In this document: positions 55,825 to 64,000 of the stretch, piece after piece
How positions within the stretch are numbered: position 1 is the first letter of the stretch
Layout: the number at the start of each line of letters is the position of its first letter
Origin: NCEH01 sp002257205
Lineage (GTDB): Bacteria; Pseudomonadota; Alphaproteobacteria; Rhizobiales; Xanthobacteraceae
Reading direction: 5' to 3' (one strand)
Assembly: GCF_043195105.1 (NCBI RefSeq)
Contig: NZ_JBAFWO010000001.1
Length of the DNA: 64,000 nt
Position numbers and translations under genes: made by a program
The notes under the pieces: model-generated
The model's input: the letters and a program-made list of their open reading frames with translations, nothing else
Told to the model about the DNA's origin: nothing
The model's database searches: none

Positions 55825-56454
55825 ATGGCCAAGACGCAAGAGCCAGTCACCATCAAGAAATACGCCAATCGCCGTTTGTATAATACGGGCACCAGCACGT
55901 ATGTGACGCTCGAAGACCTCGCCACCATGGTGAAGGAAGGCGAGGATTTCGTCGTATACGATGCGAAAAATGGGGACGACATCACCCATTCGGTGCTGAC
56001 GCAGATCATCTTCGAGCAGGAAAACAAGGGGCAGAATCTTTTGCCCATCGCATTCCTGCGCCAGATCATCCGCTTCTACGGCGACAGCATGCAGATGATG
56101 GTGCCGCGCTACCTGGAGATGTCGATCGACAGCTTCACGAAGGAACAAGGCAAGTTTCGCGACCAGTACGCGAAGACGTTGACCAATTCGCCGCTCACCG
56201 GCTCGCCTTTGCCGGGCACGCCGTTTGGCGGGTTTGATGAGCATGTGCGGCGGAACATGGAAATGTTCGAGCGCGCCTTCAATATCTTCCTGCCCTTCCC
56301 GAAGGGGGAGGCCGGCGAGCCGCCGGCGCCCGCCGCTCCGGCCGCGCCCGAGACCGCCGCGGACGATCTGGAAGCCTTAAAGCGGCAGATGCTGGACATG
56401 CAGCAGAAACTGGAAAAGCTGGTTTCCAAGCCGGATACGTCCGGCAATTCCTGA
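55825..56454 (+). CDS. phaR: PHB synthesis repressor PhaR
   Basis: A 209-residue repressor that binds DNA and the PHB granule and controls phasin and PHB genes. The N-terminal DNA-binding domain is highly conserved: VTIKKYANRRLYNTGTSTYVTLEDLATM, then DDITHSVLTQIIFEQENKGQNLLP. A PHB-accumulation domain region follows (RFYGDSMQMMVPRYLEMSI), and a Pro/Ala-rich coiled-coil tail (LEALKRQMLDMQQKLEKL). ATG 55825 (MAKTQEPVTIKK) matches family starts; ATG 55795 is in frame. It is divergent from phbA. Confidence 0.95.
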   Translation: MAKTQEPVTIKKYANRRLYNTGTSTYVTLEDLATMVKEGEDFVVYDAKNGDDITHSVLTQIIFEQENKGQNLLPIAFLRQIIRFYGDSMQMMVPRYLEMSIDSFTKEQGKFRDQYAKTLTNSPLTGSPLPGTPFGGFDEHVRRNMEMFERAFNIFLPFPKGEAGEPPAPAAPAAPETAADDLEALKRQMLDMQQKLEKLVSKPDTSGNS

Positions 56455-56500
56455 ACCCCAGAGCCGGCATGGCCGCAGGGCCGTGCCGCCCTTGACACTG

Positions 56501-56532
56501 ACGGGATCGCGCCCCCGCACGAGCGATCCCGT
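56501..56532. terminator. Hairpin in the convergent gap after phaR
   Basis: ACGGGATCGC and GCGATCCCGT form a perfect 10-bp stem with a 12-nt loop. There is no T-run, so it may be a bidirectional or Rho-dependent end. Another inverted repeat (CACCTGCA and TGCAGGTG, 56588-56624) follows. Confidence 0.5.
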
Positions 56533-56694
56533 CCCGCGAGGACCGGACGCATTCGCGTCCTTCGGGGCAGCCGAACCCTGTCCCGTCCACCTGCATCGCC
56601 GGATATGCGTCGCAATTGCAGGTGATGTCGGGAGTGGCGAGGCGCCGCCGGTTCACCTCTGCTGCTTCCGCCGTACCCTCACCAGAAGGTCGCG

Positions 56695-58524
56695 TCACCA
56701 GAAGGTCGAGACGACCATCGGTTTCGCCAGGCCCGTGAGCGCGCCTTGGATGAGGTCGCAGCCGGCGGCGGTGAGCATCGCAGCCGTATCCTCATCCTGA
56801 ACCCATTCCGCCACGGTTGTGATGCCCAGCTGGCGCGCGAGCTGGATCAGGGCTTCGACGAATGCCCGGTCGTCCGCGGATTGCGCCATGTGCATGATGA
56901 AACTGCCGTCGATCTTCACCATGTCGACGCCGAGACTGCGCAGGTTTCGGAACGAGGTCGAACCGGCGCCGAAATCGTCGATGGCGACCTTCGCTCCGGT
57001 CGAGCGTGCCAGTTCCACGAAGGTGCGGGCGGCATTGAGATCGTGGACCGCGACCGATTCCGTCAGCTCCAGCACCAGCCGGGCGCCGATGGCGGGCGTC
57101 ACCTCGGTTGCGAACAGGCGCATCCATTCCCGATCTGCAATGGAGGAGGGCGACACATTCACTGACAGGTGCAGGTCGGGTGCCTCGCGCATGGCAGCCG
57201 CCACCAGCCGCAGCACGCGCCGGTCGAGCACGCCCATCAGGCCCAGCGCCTCGGCGGTCGCGATGATGCTGCCGGTCTCGTGGGGATTGTCGTTGGGGCC
57301 GGGCGAGATGCGCGCCAGGGCCTCGTAGAACACCACCGCGCGCGACTGCGCATTGGCCACCGGTTGCAGGGCGATGGTCACGCGCTTCTCGTTCAGCGCC
57401 TTGACGATGTCCTCGGCGATTTTCAGATTGGTCCGTCGGCGTCCGTCGCGGACCGCGTCGCGCTCATAGATGTGGACCGAGCCGCGCTCGCGCTTCTTGG
57501 CGCGTTCGTGCGCCTCCTGTGCCCGCGCCACCATATGCGCGCCGGTTATGGCGCGTAGCGGCGCCACGGCCGCGCCGATGGTGACGCTGACGGGTATGGG
57601 TCCGGCGCTGGTATCGATGGGCGTATCACGCACATGCGCGATCAGGGCCTCGCAGAGGTCCAGGAGCGTCTGCGGATCGATGCCGCGCGCGAGCAGGGCG
57701 AACTTGTTGCCGGAGAAGCGCGCGAGCACATCCGATCCGCGCACCCGCGTGCGCAGCCGCGCAGCCACCTGGCCGATGGTCTGGTCCGCAATCTCGAAGC
57801 CGAAGCTGTCGTTCATGCGGCCGAGATAATCGATGCCGATCAGGATCAGCGCCCAATTTGTGTGGGTGGCCTCAACCGCCTTGATATGATCGGCAAGGAT
57901 ATCCATCAGGCGGCTGCGGGTCACCAGTCCGGTCAGCGGGTCGATATGGCCCCCGTGCAGGGCATGAGTGCTCTTGGGCACCTCGCCGATGACGTGGAGC
58001 GTGCCGAGCGCGTGGCTCGCCCGTCCGTCCGGCCCGCCGAACCAGCGGCCATTGTCCACCACCCAGATCAGCCGTCCGTCCGGACCGGAGCCAAGCTGGA
58101 GCTGATAGGAGGAATCATAAGGCGCTCCGTCTCCAACTTCGCGGAACGGCGCGTGCAGCAGGGACTTGCGGCCCGTGGCGGCACCTGCGGCGGCGCGGCA
58201 GTATTCGTCGAACACGCGGCCGGTGGAAAACAGTCGTACGGCTTCGTCACCAAGAATTTTGGTTGCGTTATCGCTCCAGAGTATCTCGTCGGTTGCAATA
58301 TCCCAGCGATAGCCAACGCATTCGAGGGCACTCATGAAATCAATGATATCGGAAGGTGCGGGTCCCAGGCCGACGGAACCATTCTCCCCATTGCAGGACG
58401 TCCCGGCGTCGTCGATTTGTCCTGCCACGGTTGCCCACCTCTGCCTGGCCGAACCCTCAAGGGTTGCTCTGCTCAGGTCAACCCCGCGATCACCTAACCG
58501 TGTCCGGTGACTATCACACGACAC
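56695..58524 (-). CDS. PAS-GGDEF(degenerate)-EAL domain protein
   Basis: A 609-residue c-di-GMP signalling protein. A PAS-like sensor lies at about 66-180 (VGYRWDIATDEILWSDNA). The GGDEF domain (about 192-355) has SGNKF in place of GGDEF at 271-275, so no cyclase activity is expected, though GTP binding is possible. The EAL domain (about 365-605) keeps E401-A-L, VNVSPSS, ELTES, IDDFGAGSTS, VKIDGSF, the AEWVQDE acid and the late QG. It is likely an active phosphodiesterase that lowers c-di-GMP. It has no membrane segment. GTG 58524 lies 3 bp after the stop of the small membrane gene, indicating coupling. Confidence 0.9.
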   Translation of the reverse strand: MSCDSHRTRLGDRGVDLSRATLEGSARQRWATVAGQIDDAGTSCNGENGSVGLGPAPSDIIDFMSALECVGYRWDIATDEILWSDNATKILGDEAVRLFSTGRVFDEYCRAAAGAATGRKSLLHAPFREVGDGAPYDSSYQLQLGSGPDGRLIWVVDNGRWFGGPDGRASHALGTLHVIGEVPKSTHALHGGHIDPLTGLVTRSRLMDILADHIKAVEATHTNWALILIGIDYLGRMNDSFGFEIADQTIGQVAARLRTRVRGSDVLARFSGNKFALLARGIDPQTLLDLCEALIAHVRDTPIDTSAGPIPVSVTIGAAVAPLRAITGAHMVARAQEAHERAKKRERGSVHIYERDAVRDGRRRTNLKIAEDIVKALNEKRVTIALQPVANAQSRAVVFYEALARISPGPNDNPHETGSIIATAEALGLMGVLDRRVLRLVAAAMREAPDLHLSVNVSPSSIADREWMRLFATEVTPAIGARLVLELTESVAVHDLNAARTFVELARSTGAKVAIDDFGAGSTSFRNLRSLGVDMVKIDGSFIMHMAQSADDRAFVEALIQLARQLGITTVAEWVQDEDTAAMLTAAGCDLIQGALTGLAKPMVVSTFW

Positions 58525-58527
58525 TTT

Positions 58528-58932
58528 TCAGTTTGCGCGCGGCTCGACGCTGAAATCACGCTGCGCGACGCGCACCGAAACGGAAAATCCAGCCGCCACA
58601 TCCAGCAGCATGATGCATAGCAGAAGCGCGAAGACCGAAGTTCCTGCCTGCGGCACCAGCAAAAATTCGACTACGCCGCCGATAAACACCAGTATCGAGA
58701 GCATATGGTCCACCAGGGAGCGGGAAGAGACTCGGGTGGACTTGAGGATCTCGAAAAACAGAATGAACAGGCTGAATGCGATAAATACGTCCGCGATGGT
58801 GATCCGCCAGACCGCGCCGGACATCATGGCGAAGGCGCCGAGGGTGGCCTGCCAATCCAGGCCGGGGGTCAGGAAGCAGAAGATGTTGTAGATGGCGAGT
58901 GGGACAATCAGCAGCGGAATTGGCGTCAGCAT
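58528..58932 (-). CDS. Small membrane protein upstream of the EAL gene
   Basis: A 134-residue protein with four predicted membrane segments (LLIVPLAIYNIFCFLTPGL, ADVFIAFSLFILFFEIL, MLSILVFIGGVVEFLLV and SVFALLLCIMLLDVAAGFSV). No family is recognised. Its stop is three bases before the GTG of the EAL protein, so the two are probably one operon and may act together as sensor and effector; that is inference. Confidence 0.78.
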   Translation of the reverse strand: MLTPIPLLIVPLAIYNIFCFLTPGLDWQATLGAFAMMSGAVWRITIADVFIAFSLFILFFEILKSTRVSSRSLVDHMLSILVFIGGVVEFLLVPQAGTSVFALLLCIMLLDVAAGFSVSVRVAQRDFSVEPRAN

Positions 58933-59370
58933 TGCTTGTTCCTCCCCCCGGCGTCACCGGGCGTGGAAAATGCGCTGGCCCGGCTGTGGTGGGATGGGTC
59001 GCATATTCCCACACAAATGTCACCGTCCTCGCCATGTGACGAATGCGACTTGTCTGTCCGATCAAAGACTTGGCTAAGAATGGCTTGAAATCGCCGTCCA
59101 GCGGGTGTGCCTCGGGGCGGATCGCGGCTGCCGGTTCTGGGGGCGACCTGCGCTTGAGGCCTTTGCCGCCAAATGCCGCATCCACGCGTCTGCGGGGCTG
59201 TCCAAGCGCGCGGCGAGCCGCGGGCGATCCCCCCCTCTAAGCGGGGCGCCGGCGCCGACGCGGCGCGCTGCGCGTGCCGCGCGCCCTCTTGGGGCAGGCC
59301 GCGCCATCCGTGCGGGGCCTTGTGTCGAGGCGGCGCCCGCGCGGTTCGCGCGCGCCAACCCGCTGCTTGC
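58933..59370. other. Intergenic region with no supported gene
   Basis: A 438-bp GC-rich gap before the end of rpmF. A loose inverted repeat GTCAC/GTGAC lies near 59020-59040 and should include the promoter of the small membrane gene. I see no repeat family, RNA gene or convincing frame here. Confidence 0.45.
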
Positions 59371-59556
59371 TCAGGCTTCGGCCTTGGGCTTCAGGATCTG
59401 ACGGCCGCGATACATGCCGGTCTTCGGGTCGAGGTGGTGGGGGCGGCGCAGTTCGCCGGAATCCTTGTCCTCGACATAGGTCGGCTGCTTCAGCGCATCG
59501 GCCGAACGACGCATACCGCGACGGGACGGCGAGGTTTTTCTCTTAGGGACGGCCAT
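59371..59556 (-). CDS. rpmF: 50S ribosomal protein L32
   Basis: A 61-residue L32: MAVPKRKTSPSRRGMRRSAD at the start, then LRRPHHLDPKTGMYRGRQIL. The usual zinc-binding cysteines of L32 are absent (a C-minus form), as in many alphaproteobacteria. ATG 59556 gives the universal MAVPKRK start. Confidence 0.96.
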   Translation of the reverse strand: MAVPKRKTSPSRRGMRRSADALKQPTYVEDKDSGELRRPHHLDPKTGMYRGRQILKPKAEA

Positions 59557-59820
59557 GTCCAAACTCCGGGAAAACGACCAAACTCATTGCGCCTGCGGCG
59601 AAGGTCCGCGCAGGCTAGCGAAACCAAAATCTCGATTGGAGGCGCGCCTTATACAGGTTTGCACGACGGAGCGAAAGGCCCCCGCCGGCAAATTCTGGTG
59701 CGTGCGATTTCCTCGCATTTGGCACACCCGTGCCGCACGAATGCCCACTTGCCACGCGAAGGGACCTGGGCGAGGGTGCGCGCCGCTTCGGGCACCCGCA
59801 AGAATTTAAGGACCTCGGAC

Positions 59821-60816
59821 ATGATGCGTTCCGCTCCTACCGCCGCAATGGCGCTCGCGCTGACGGCCTTCGCCTTTGGCGGTGCAGCCTCGGCCCAGAC
59901 GCCGGCCCCGGCGCCGGCTGCTGCTGCTGCCGCCGCTGCCGCTCCCGCGGTCGCCGCCGGGACGCCCGCCGGCGACGCGATCGTGGCGACGGTCAACGGC
60001 ACGCCCATTCGCGCCAGCGAAGTGGCCATCGCCGAGGAAGACATCGGCCCCGGCCTGCCCCAGGTCCAGGGTGCAGCGCGGCGCGAATATGTGCTGTCTT
60101 TCCTGACCGACATGACCCTTCTCGCCAAGGCCGCCGAGGCGCAGAAGCTGGACCAGACCGCCGATTTCAAGCTGCGCATGGATTATTCGCGCACCAAGGC
60201 CCTGATGGAAGCGCTGATGGGCGCCGAGGCCAAGAAGGCCGTGACGGAAGAGGCCAAGAAGGCGACCTACGAAGAATTCGTCAAGGCCAGCAAGCCGGAA
60301 ACCGAAGTGCGCGCCCGCCATATTCTGGTGGATAGCGAGGCCAAGGCCAAGGAAATCGCCGCCAAGGCCAAGGCCGGCGAGGACTTCGCCAGGCTCGCCA
60401 AGGAAAACTCCAAGGACAGCGCGGAAGACGGCGGCGACCTCGGTTATTTCACCAAGGAACAGATGGTGCCGGAATTCGCCGATGCCGCGTTCAAGCTGGA
60501 AAAGGGCCAGATCTCCGACCCGGTGAAGAGCCAGTTCGGCTGGCACGTCATCAAGCTGGAAGACAAGCGCACCAAGCCGGTTCCGACCTATGACCAGGTC
60601 TCCGACCAGATCGACCAGTATCTGATCCGCAAGGCCCAGGGCGATCTCGTGACCAAGCTGCGCGCCGAGGCGAAGATCGAGCGTACGACGCCGCCGGCCG
60701 CGCCCGCCGGTGCTGCGCCTGCCGGTGCCGCTCCTGCTGGTGCCGCTCCTGCCGGTGCGACGCCCGCCGCGCCCGCGACGCCTGCTCCCGCGACGCCCGC
60801 CCCCGCTGCCAAGTGA
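59821..60816 (+). CDS. Peptidyl-prolyl isomerase, parvulin type (exported)
   Basis: A 331-residue periplasmic foldase of the PpiC/PrsA class. It has a signal peptide (MALALTAFAFGGAASA), an Ala-rich linker, a chaperone-like helical region (about 55-145), the parvulin domain (VRARHILVDSEAKAKEIAA to SQFGWHVIKLEDKR, about 160-255), and a long Ala/Pro/Gly tail in which PAGAA recurs, coded by 15-bp repeats near 60710-60760. It probably helps outer-membrane protein folding. ATG 59821 begins an ATGATG pair; a terminator follows. Confidence 0.92.
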   Translation: MMRSAPTAAMALALTAFAFGGAASAQTPAPAPAAAAAAAAAPAVAAGTPAGDAIVATVNGTPIRASEVAIAEEDIGPGLPQVQGAARREYVLSFLTDMTLLAKAAEAQKLDQTADFKLRMDYSRTKALMEALMGAEAKKAVTEEAKKATYEEFVKASKPETEVRARHILVDSEAKAKEIAAKAKAGEDFARLAKENSKDSAEDGGDLGYFTKEQMVPEFADAAFKLEKGQISDPVKSQFGWHVIKLEDKRTKPVPTYDQVSDQIDQYLIRKAQGDLVTKLRAEAKIERTTPPAAPAGAAPAGAAPAGAAPAGATPAAPATPAPATPAPAAK

Positions 60817-60859
60817 GGGGTGGCCGGGATCGCCCGGCGGTTTCCTGGAGTTGAATGGC

Positions 60860-60896
60860 GCGCCGTCCGGATCTTCCGGGCGGCGTTTTCTTTAAT
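60860..60896 (+). terminator. Rho-independent terminator of the parvulin gene
   Basis: CGCCGTCCGGA and TCCGGGCGGCG pair (one G-T pair) with a short loop and are followed by TTTTCTTTAATTT. Confidence 0.85.
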
Positions 60897-60923
60897 TTAC
60901 GCCGGTTTGAAGAACCAGCCCGC

Positions 60924-61346
60924 TCAGGCCTGGATCCCCAGCGCCTTGCGCAAGGCGAGGCTGCGCGCCGTGCGTTCCGCTGCGGCGAGGGGCGTGCGCG
61001 TGCCTTGGCCGAACACCGGGCCGGGCCAAGCCGCATCCCCGGGGTTGCGGCCGACCACATGCACGTGGAGCTGCGGCACCACATTGCCCAGCGCCGCCAC
61101 ATTGAGCTTGGCGCAGCCGCTGATGGCCTTGAGCGCTGCGCTGGCGGCGGAAATCTCGTCCATCAGGGCGCGCCGATCCTCCGGCGGCAGGTCGATGATC
61201 TCGCTCGCGCCCGCACGGCGGGGCACGAGAACGATCCAGGGGAAGCGGGAATCATCGACCAGGCGGACGTGGCAGAGCGGGAGATCCCCGAGGGCGGGGC
61301 CATCGGAGGCGAGCCGGGGATCGATATGGAAGAGGGATCTGGACAT
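60924..61346 (-). CDS. HIT-family protein
   Basis: A 140-residue histidine-triad nucleotide-binding protein. The active-site motif reads NVVPQLHVHVVGR (Q-x-H-x-H, the first His of the usual triad being Gln, as in many bacterial members). The end shows LPPEDRRALMDEISAA and a WP-G-P region. HIT proteins hydrolyse nucleoside phosphoramidates or similar. Its role here is unknown. Confidence 0.88.
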   Translation of the reverse strand: MSRSLFHIDPRLASDGPALGDLPLCHVRLVDDSRFPWIVLVPRRAGASEIIDLPPEDRRALMDEISAASAALKAISGCAKLNVAALGNVVPQLHVHVVGRNPGDAAWPGPVFGQGTRTPLAAAERTARSLALRKALGIQA

Positions 61347-61534
61347 GACCCCACTTGAGCTTGCGTCCTCGCGAAGGGCAAGCGATCAGGAGATGTGCAC
61401 GAAAAGGTGAACGACCCGGTGCCGCGGGCCGGTCGCGCGGTCGGAAGGACCGGCAACGGCAGCCGCAAAGGCATCATCCGCAAGAAAGAGAGCCGGCGCG
61501 CTTGCCAAGCGGCGCGCGGCCGACGATATAGGGG

Positions 61535-61634
61535 CCGGGAGGTTGGCGGTGGACGAGCCACTCGCCAACCGGGTCAGGTCCGGAAGGAAGCAGCCCCAAC
61601 GAGACCGTCTCGGGTTGCCGATCAGCCTCCCACC
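61535..61634 (+). ncRNA. ffs: Small SRP RNA (4.5S-type)
   Basis: Signal-recognition-particle RNA. The Ffh-binding domain IV core GGTCAGGTCCGGAAGGAAGC is perfect (about 61572-61591). The ends GGGAGG (61537-61542) and CCTCCC pair, and an internal hairpin is present. A TTTT follows at 61635-61638. It is between the HIT gene and dnaX, the usual alphaproteobacterial place. Exact ends are uncertain by a few bases. Confidence 0.94.
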
Positions 61635-61713
61635 TTTTCATTGCATCGCCGGAAGTCCCGCGCCGCCTGATGCCCCATGGCATCGGCCCGCCGGTCCGGG
61701 TGGGGAGGCGCCT

Positions 61714-61938
61714 ATGTGGGCCATTGCGGTCATCCTGCTCAGCGCCTTGTCCGGCCCCGAGGCCCATGTGGTCACCAAGGCCGGCCTGTTCACGAGCGAA
61801 GACAGCTGCAAGGCCGGGCTCGCCGCCGGGGTGCCGGCGCGGCTGGAAGGCGAGGCGGTTCAGCAATTCAAGGACGGCTATCGCCGTTTTGTCTGCGTGC
61901 GGGTGGGCGGGGCCGATCTGTTTCAGCGGGCGAAATGA
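61714..61938 (+). CDS. Small secreted or membrane peptide, unknown
   Basis: A 74-residue frame: MWAIAVILLSALSGPEAHVV gives a short signal or membrane anchor, then TKAGLFTSEDSCKAGLAAGV and YRRFVCVRVGGADLF with two cysteines. GGGGAGG lies just before ATG 61714. It sits between ffs and dnaX. No family is recognised, but codon use and the ribosome-binding site support a real gene. Confidence 0.65.
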   Translation: MWAIAVILLSALSGPEAHVVTKAGLFTSEDSCKAGLAAGVPARLEGEAVQQFKDGYRRFVCVRVGGADLFQRAK

Positions 61939-62006
61939 GTTTTGACTCCGCCGGGGCCGCCAAAACGCCCGCCGGAGGCGCCGGAAACCCTGTGATTTTC
62001 GCAAAA

Positions 62007-62022
62007 TGTTTCACGTGAAACA
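62007..62022. promoter_or_regulatory. parS: parS centromere site B
   Basis: A second perfect TGTTTCACGTGAAACA, 180 bp before dnaX. The palindrome itself has no direction, but the 39-bp segment around it (62003-62041) is 38/39 identical to the reverse complement of 53124-53162. Confidence 0.93.
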
Positions 62023-62201
62023 ATGGCTTAGCGCGGACGAATAGTGGTTTCCTGGCGCTTCTCCGCACCTTTCCGCCCGACCACACCGCCAATTCGGGCG
62101 AAGTTTCACAGCCGAAGTTCGGCCGCATCCCAGGCTGGGGGCGAACCGGCTCGGCGCGCCAAAAATCGCTGCGCCGGCCGCCCGGAATGGTATGAAGAGG
62201 C

Positions 62202-64000
62202 ATGAGCGCGGATCTTCCTGACGAAACCCCCGGCTTCGACCTCGGCGCCCCCTCTGCGCCGACCGCGGCGACGCCCTATCGCGTGCTGGCGCGCAAATAC
62301 CGGCCGCAGAATTTCACGGACCTGATCGGCCAGGAGGCCATGGTCCGCACGCTCTCCAACGCCTTCGCCTCCGGCCGTATCGCCCAGGCCTATATCCTCA
62401 CCGGCGTGCGCGGGGTGGGCAAGACCACCACCGCCCGCATCCTTGCCCGCGCGCTCAATTACGAGCCCATGGAGGGCGGCGGCGGGCCGAGCCTCGACCT
62501 TTCGGTGATGGGCCGGCATTGCCGCGACATCATCGAATCGCGCCATGTGGATGTGATGGAGATGGACGCCGCGTCCAACACCTCCATCAACGACATCCGC
62601 GAGATCATCGAGGGCTCGCGCTACCGCCCGGCCATGGCGCGGTACAAGGTCTACATCATCGACGAAGTGCACATGCTCTCCACGGCGGCCTTCAACGGCC
62701 TGCTGAAGACGCTGGAGGAGCCGCCGGAGCATGTGAAATTCGTGTTCGCCACCACCGAAATCCGCAAGGTTCCGGTGACGGTGCTGTCGCGCTGCCAGCG
62801 ATTCGACCTGCGGCGGGTGGAAGCGGGCGTGCTCGCGGCTCATATCGCCGGCATCTGCGCGAAGGAAAATGTGACGGTGGAGGCGGAGGCGCTGTCCACC
62901 ATTGCCCGCGCCGCCGAGGGCTCGGTGCGCGATGCGCTCTCCCTGCTCGACCAGGCGATCGCCCATGGCGGAGGTAGCGTGGGCGCGGAAGAGGTGCGCC
63001 GCCTGCTGGGCCTTGCCGACCGAGCGCGGGTGATCGACCTGTTCGAGGCGCTGATGAAGGGCGATGTGGCGCGCGCCCTCGCCGAATTCCGCGACCAATA
63101 TGACGGTGGCGCCGACGCGGCCGTGATCCTCACCGATCTCGCCGAATTCACCCATCTCGTGACCCGCCTGAAGATCGTGCCCGAAAGCGCGGATGATGCC
63201 GCGCTGGTGGAAGCCGAGCGCATGCGCGGCGTGGAGATGGGGCAGGCCCTCTCCATGCGGGTGCTGTCGCGCACCTGGCAGATGCTTTCGAAGGGCATCA
63301 CCGAGGTGCAGCAGGCGGCCAAGCCCGCCCAGGCGGCCGAAATGGTGCTGGTGCGCCTCGGCTATGCCGCCGATCTGCCCACCCCGGACGAGGCGCTGCG
63401 CCGGCTGAAGGACATGCCAAGCTCGGAAGGCGCCGCGCCCGGGCTCTCCGGCGGCGGCAATGGCGGCAATGGCGGTGGGGGAGGGGGTGGCTCGCGCCTT
63501 GCCCTTGCGCCGCGTGCCGAGCGCATGGCCGAGAATGTGGCGGCACCCGCGCCCGCCCGCGCCGCGTCCCAGCCGCAGGACGGGCCGGTTCTGGCATCGT
63601 TGCAGGATGTGGTGGCGCTGGCGAGCGCCCGGCGCGACCTGCTGCTGAAGCATGCGGTGGAGACCCAGGTGCGGCTCGTGCATCTCGAAGAGGGGCGCAT
63701 CGAGTTCGCTTTGGTGCCGGACGGCAATCCGAATCTGGTCCAGGACCTCTCGCGCAAGCTCACCGAATGGACCGGCCGGCGCTGGCTGGTGTCGCTCACC
63801 TCCCGCGCGCCCGGCGCGCCGACCTTGGCGGAGACCGCCCACGCGGTGCGCCAGGAGCGCGAGGAGGGGATTAGGGCCGATCCACTGGTCTCGGCCGTTC
63901 TGTCGCGGTTTCCCGGCGCGCAGATCGTCGACGTGCGCACCCGCGAGGACATCGCCGAGATCGGCCTCGCGCCGGCGGACGAGGATGCTTATATGGGCGT
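62202..64000 (+). CDS. dnaX: DNA polymerase III subunit gamma/tau (5' part)
   Basis: The clamp-loader ATPase; the open frame runs past the window end (about 600 codons seen). Motifs are YRVLARKYRPQNFTDLIGQE, Walker A TGVRGVGKTTTARIL, Walker B YIIDEVHMLSTAAFNGLLKTLEEPP and sensor 1 FATTEIRKVPVTVLSRCQRFDLRR, then RDALSLLDQ. The zinc-binding cysteines usual in E. coli are mostly missing (one Cys in MGRHCRDII), as in other alphaproteobacteria. A Gly-rich stretch (GGGNGGNGGGG, about 412-424) starts the tau region. ATG 62202 follows GAAGAGG. Confidence 0.95.
   Translation, partial: MSADLPDETPGFDLGAPSAPTAATPYRVLARKYRPQNFTDLIGQEAMVRTLSNAFASGRIAQAYILTGVRGVGKTTTARILARALNYEPMEGGGGPSLDLSVMGRHCRDIIESRHVDVMEMDAASNTSINDIREIIEGSRYRPAMARYKVYIIDEVHMLSTAAFNGLLKTLEEPPEHVKFVFATTEIRKVPVTVLSRCQRFDLRRVEAGVLAAHIAGICAKENVTVEAEALSTIARAAEGSVRDALSLLDQAIAHGGGSVGAEEVRRLLGLADRARVIDLFEALMKGDVARALAEFRDQYDGGADAAVILTDLAEFTHLVTRLKIVPESADDAALVEAERMRGVEMGQALSMRVLSRTWQMLSKGITEVQQAAKPAQAAEMVLVRLGYAADLPTPDEALRRLKDMPSSEGAAPGLSGGGNGGNGGGGGGGSRLALAPRAERMAENVAAPAPARAASQPQDGPVLASLQDVVALASARRDLLLKHAVETQVRLVHLEEGRIEFALVPDGNPNLVQDLSRKLTEWTGRRWLVSLTSRAPGAPTLAETAHAVRQEREEGIRADPLVSAVLSRFPGAQIVDVRTREDIAEIGLAPADEDAYMG

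Noticed and set aside
59074..59358. Frames in the gap before rpmF
   Set aside because: They are Arg/Ala-rich with no start signal and no recognisable domain.

Overview
This is a high-GC, gene-dense bacterial chromosome segment with about 60 protein genes, the small SRP RNA gene, and no tRNA, rRNA, phage or insertion sequence that I could recognise. The gene content points to an alphaproteobacterium of the order Hyphomicrobiales, probably near Xanthobacter, Azorhizobium or Ancylobacter (Xanthobacteraceae). The clues are the hemC-hemD-mitofilin-hemY block divergent from tsaD-gpsA, ffs upstream of dnaX, PhaR/PhbA/PhbB, a CIRCE-controlled groESL, a FixK/FNR box, and many small GC-rich palindromic repeats. 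The genus is inference. Two perfect chromosomal parS centromere sites (53143-53158 and 62007-62022) suggest that the right end lies close to the replication origin.

Layout. 1-7.8 kb: the tail of an unknown gene, a tandem repeat block, a dihydroorotase variant, ygfZ-tag, a TetR regulator with a palindromic operator, an exported sulfatase, and ypeA with a Sua5/TsaC-type tRNA-modification gene. 7.9-16 kb: an acyl-CoA dehydrogenase, an exported metallo-beta-lactamase-fold protein, a DUF3096 membrane peptide, pyruvate phosphate dikinase with its terminator, a FixK-type box before a small membrane peptide and a host-attachment-family protein, and a luciferase-like monooxygenase. 16-20 kb: an EmrAB-type efflux operon divergent from its TetR regulator, with a perfect 16-bp palindrome between them. 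20-26.5 kb: a membrane protein, a histone-deacetylase-family enzyme, an AIM24 protein, two tandem exported aspartic-protease-like paralogues, and an HxlR regulator divergent from an NAD(P)-binding protein.

26.5-35.4 kb: groESL with CIRCE, promoter and terminator (and a duplicated groEL tail), a lipoprotein, a methyltransferase, an NCS1 permease, a VIT/CCC1 transporter, a YegP-like protein and lepA. 35.8-44 kb: haem biosynthesis on the minus strand (hemC, hemD, a mitofilin-like protein, hemY, then a cobalamin-binding protein), with tsaD and gpsA leading away from it. 44-53 kb: small enzymes (ABM, EVE, methyltransferase, PNPOx-like, DUF423), acs, a sulfate-binding protein, a 2Fe-2S ferredoxin, leuB and a DMT exporter. 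53-64 kb: parS, phbB, phbA divergent from phaR across a PhaR-like operator, a small membrane protein coupled to an EAL-domain protein, rpmF, a parvulin isomerase, a HIT protein, ffs, the second parS and the start of dnaX.

Functionally the window is mostly housekeeping: haem, tRNA t6A (both tsaC/sua5 and tsaD), chaperonin, translation, DNA replication and PHB storage, plus some accessory transport and regulation. The items I find most worth following up are the two parS sites, which share an inverted 39-bp context; the tandem two-DTG protease-like pair; the FixK-box module; the 15-bp minisatellite directly before hemD; and the duplicated groEL 3' end.
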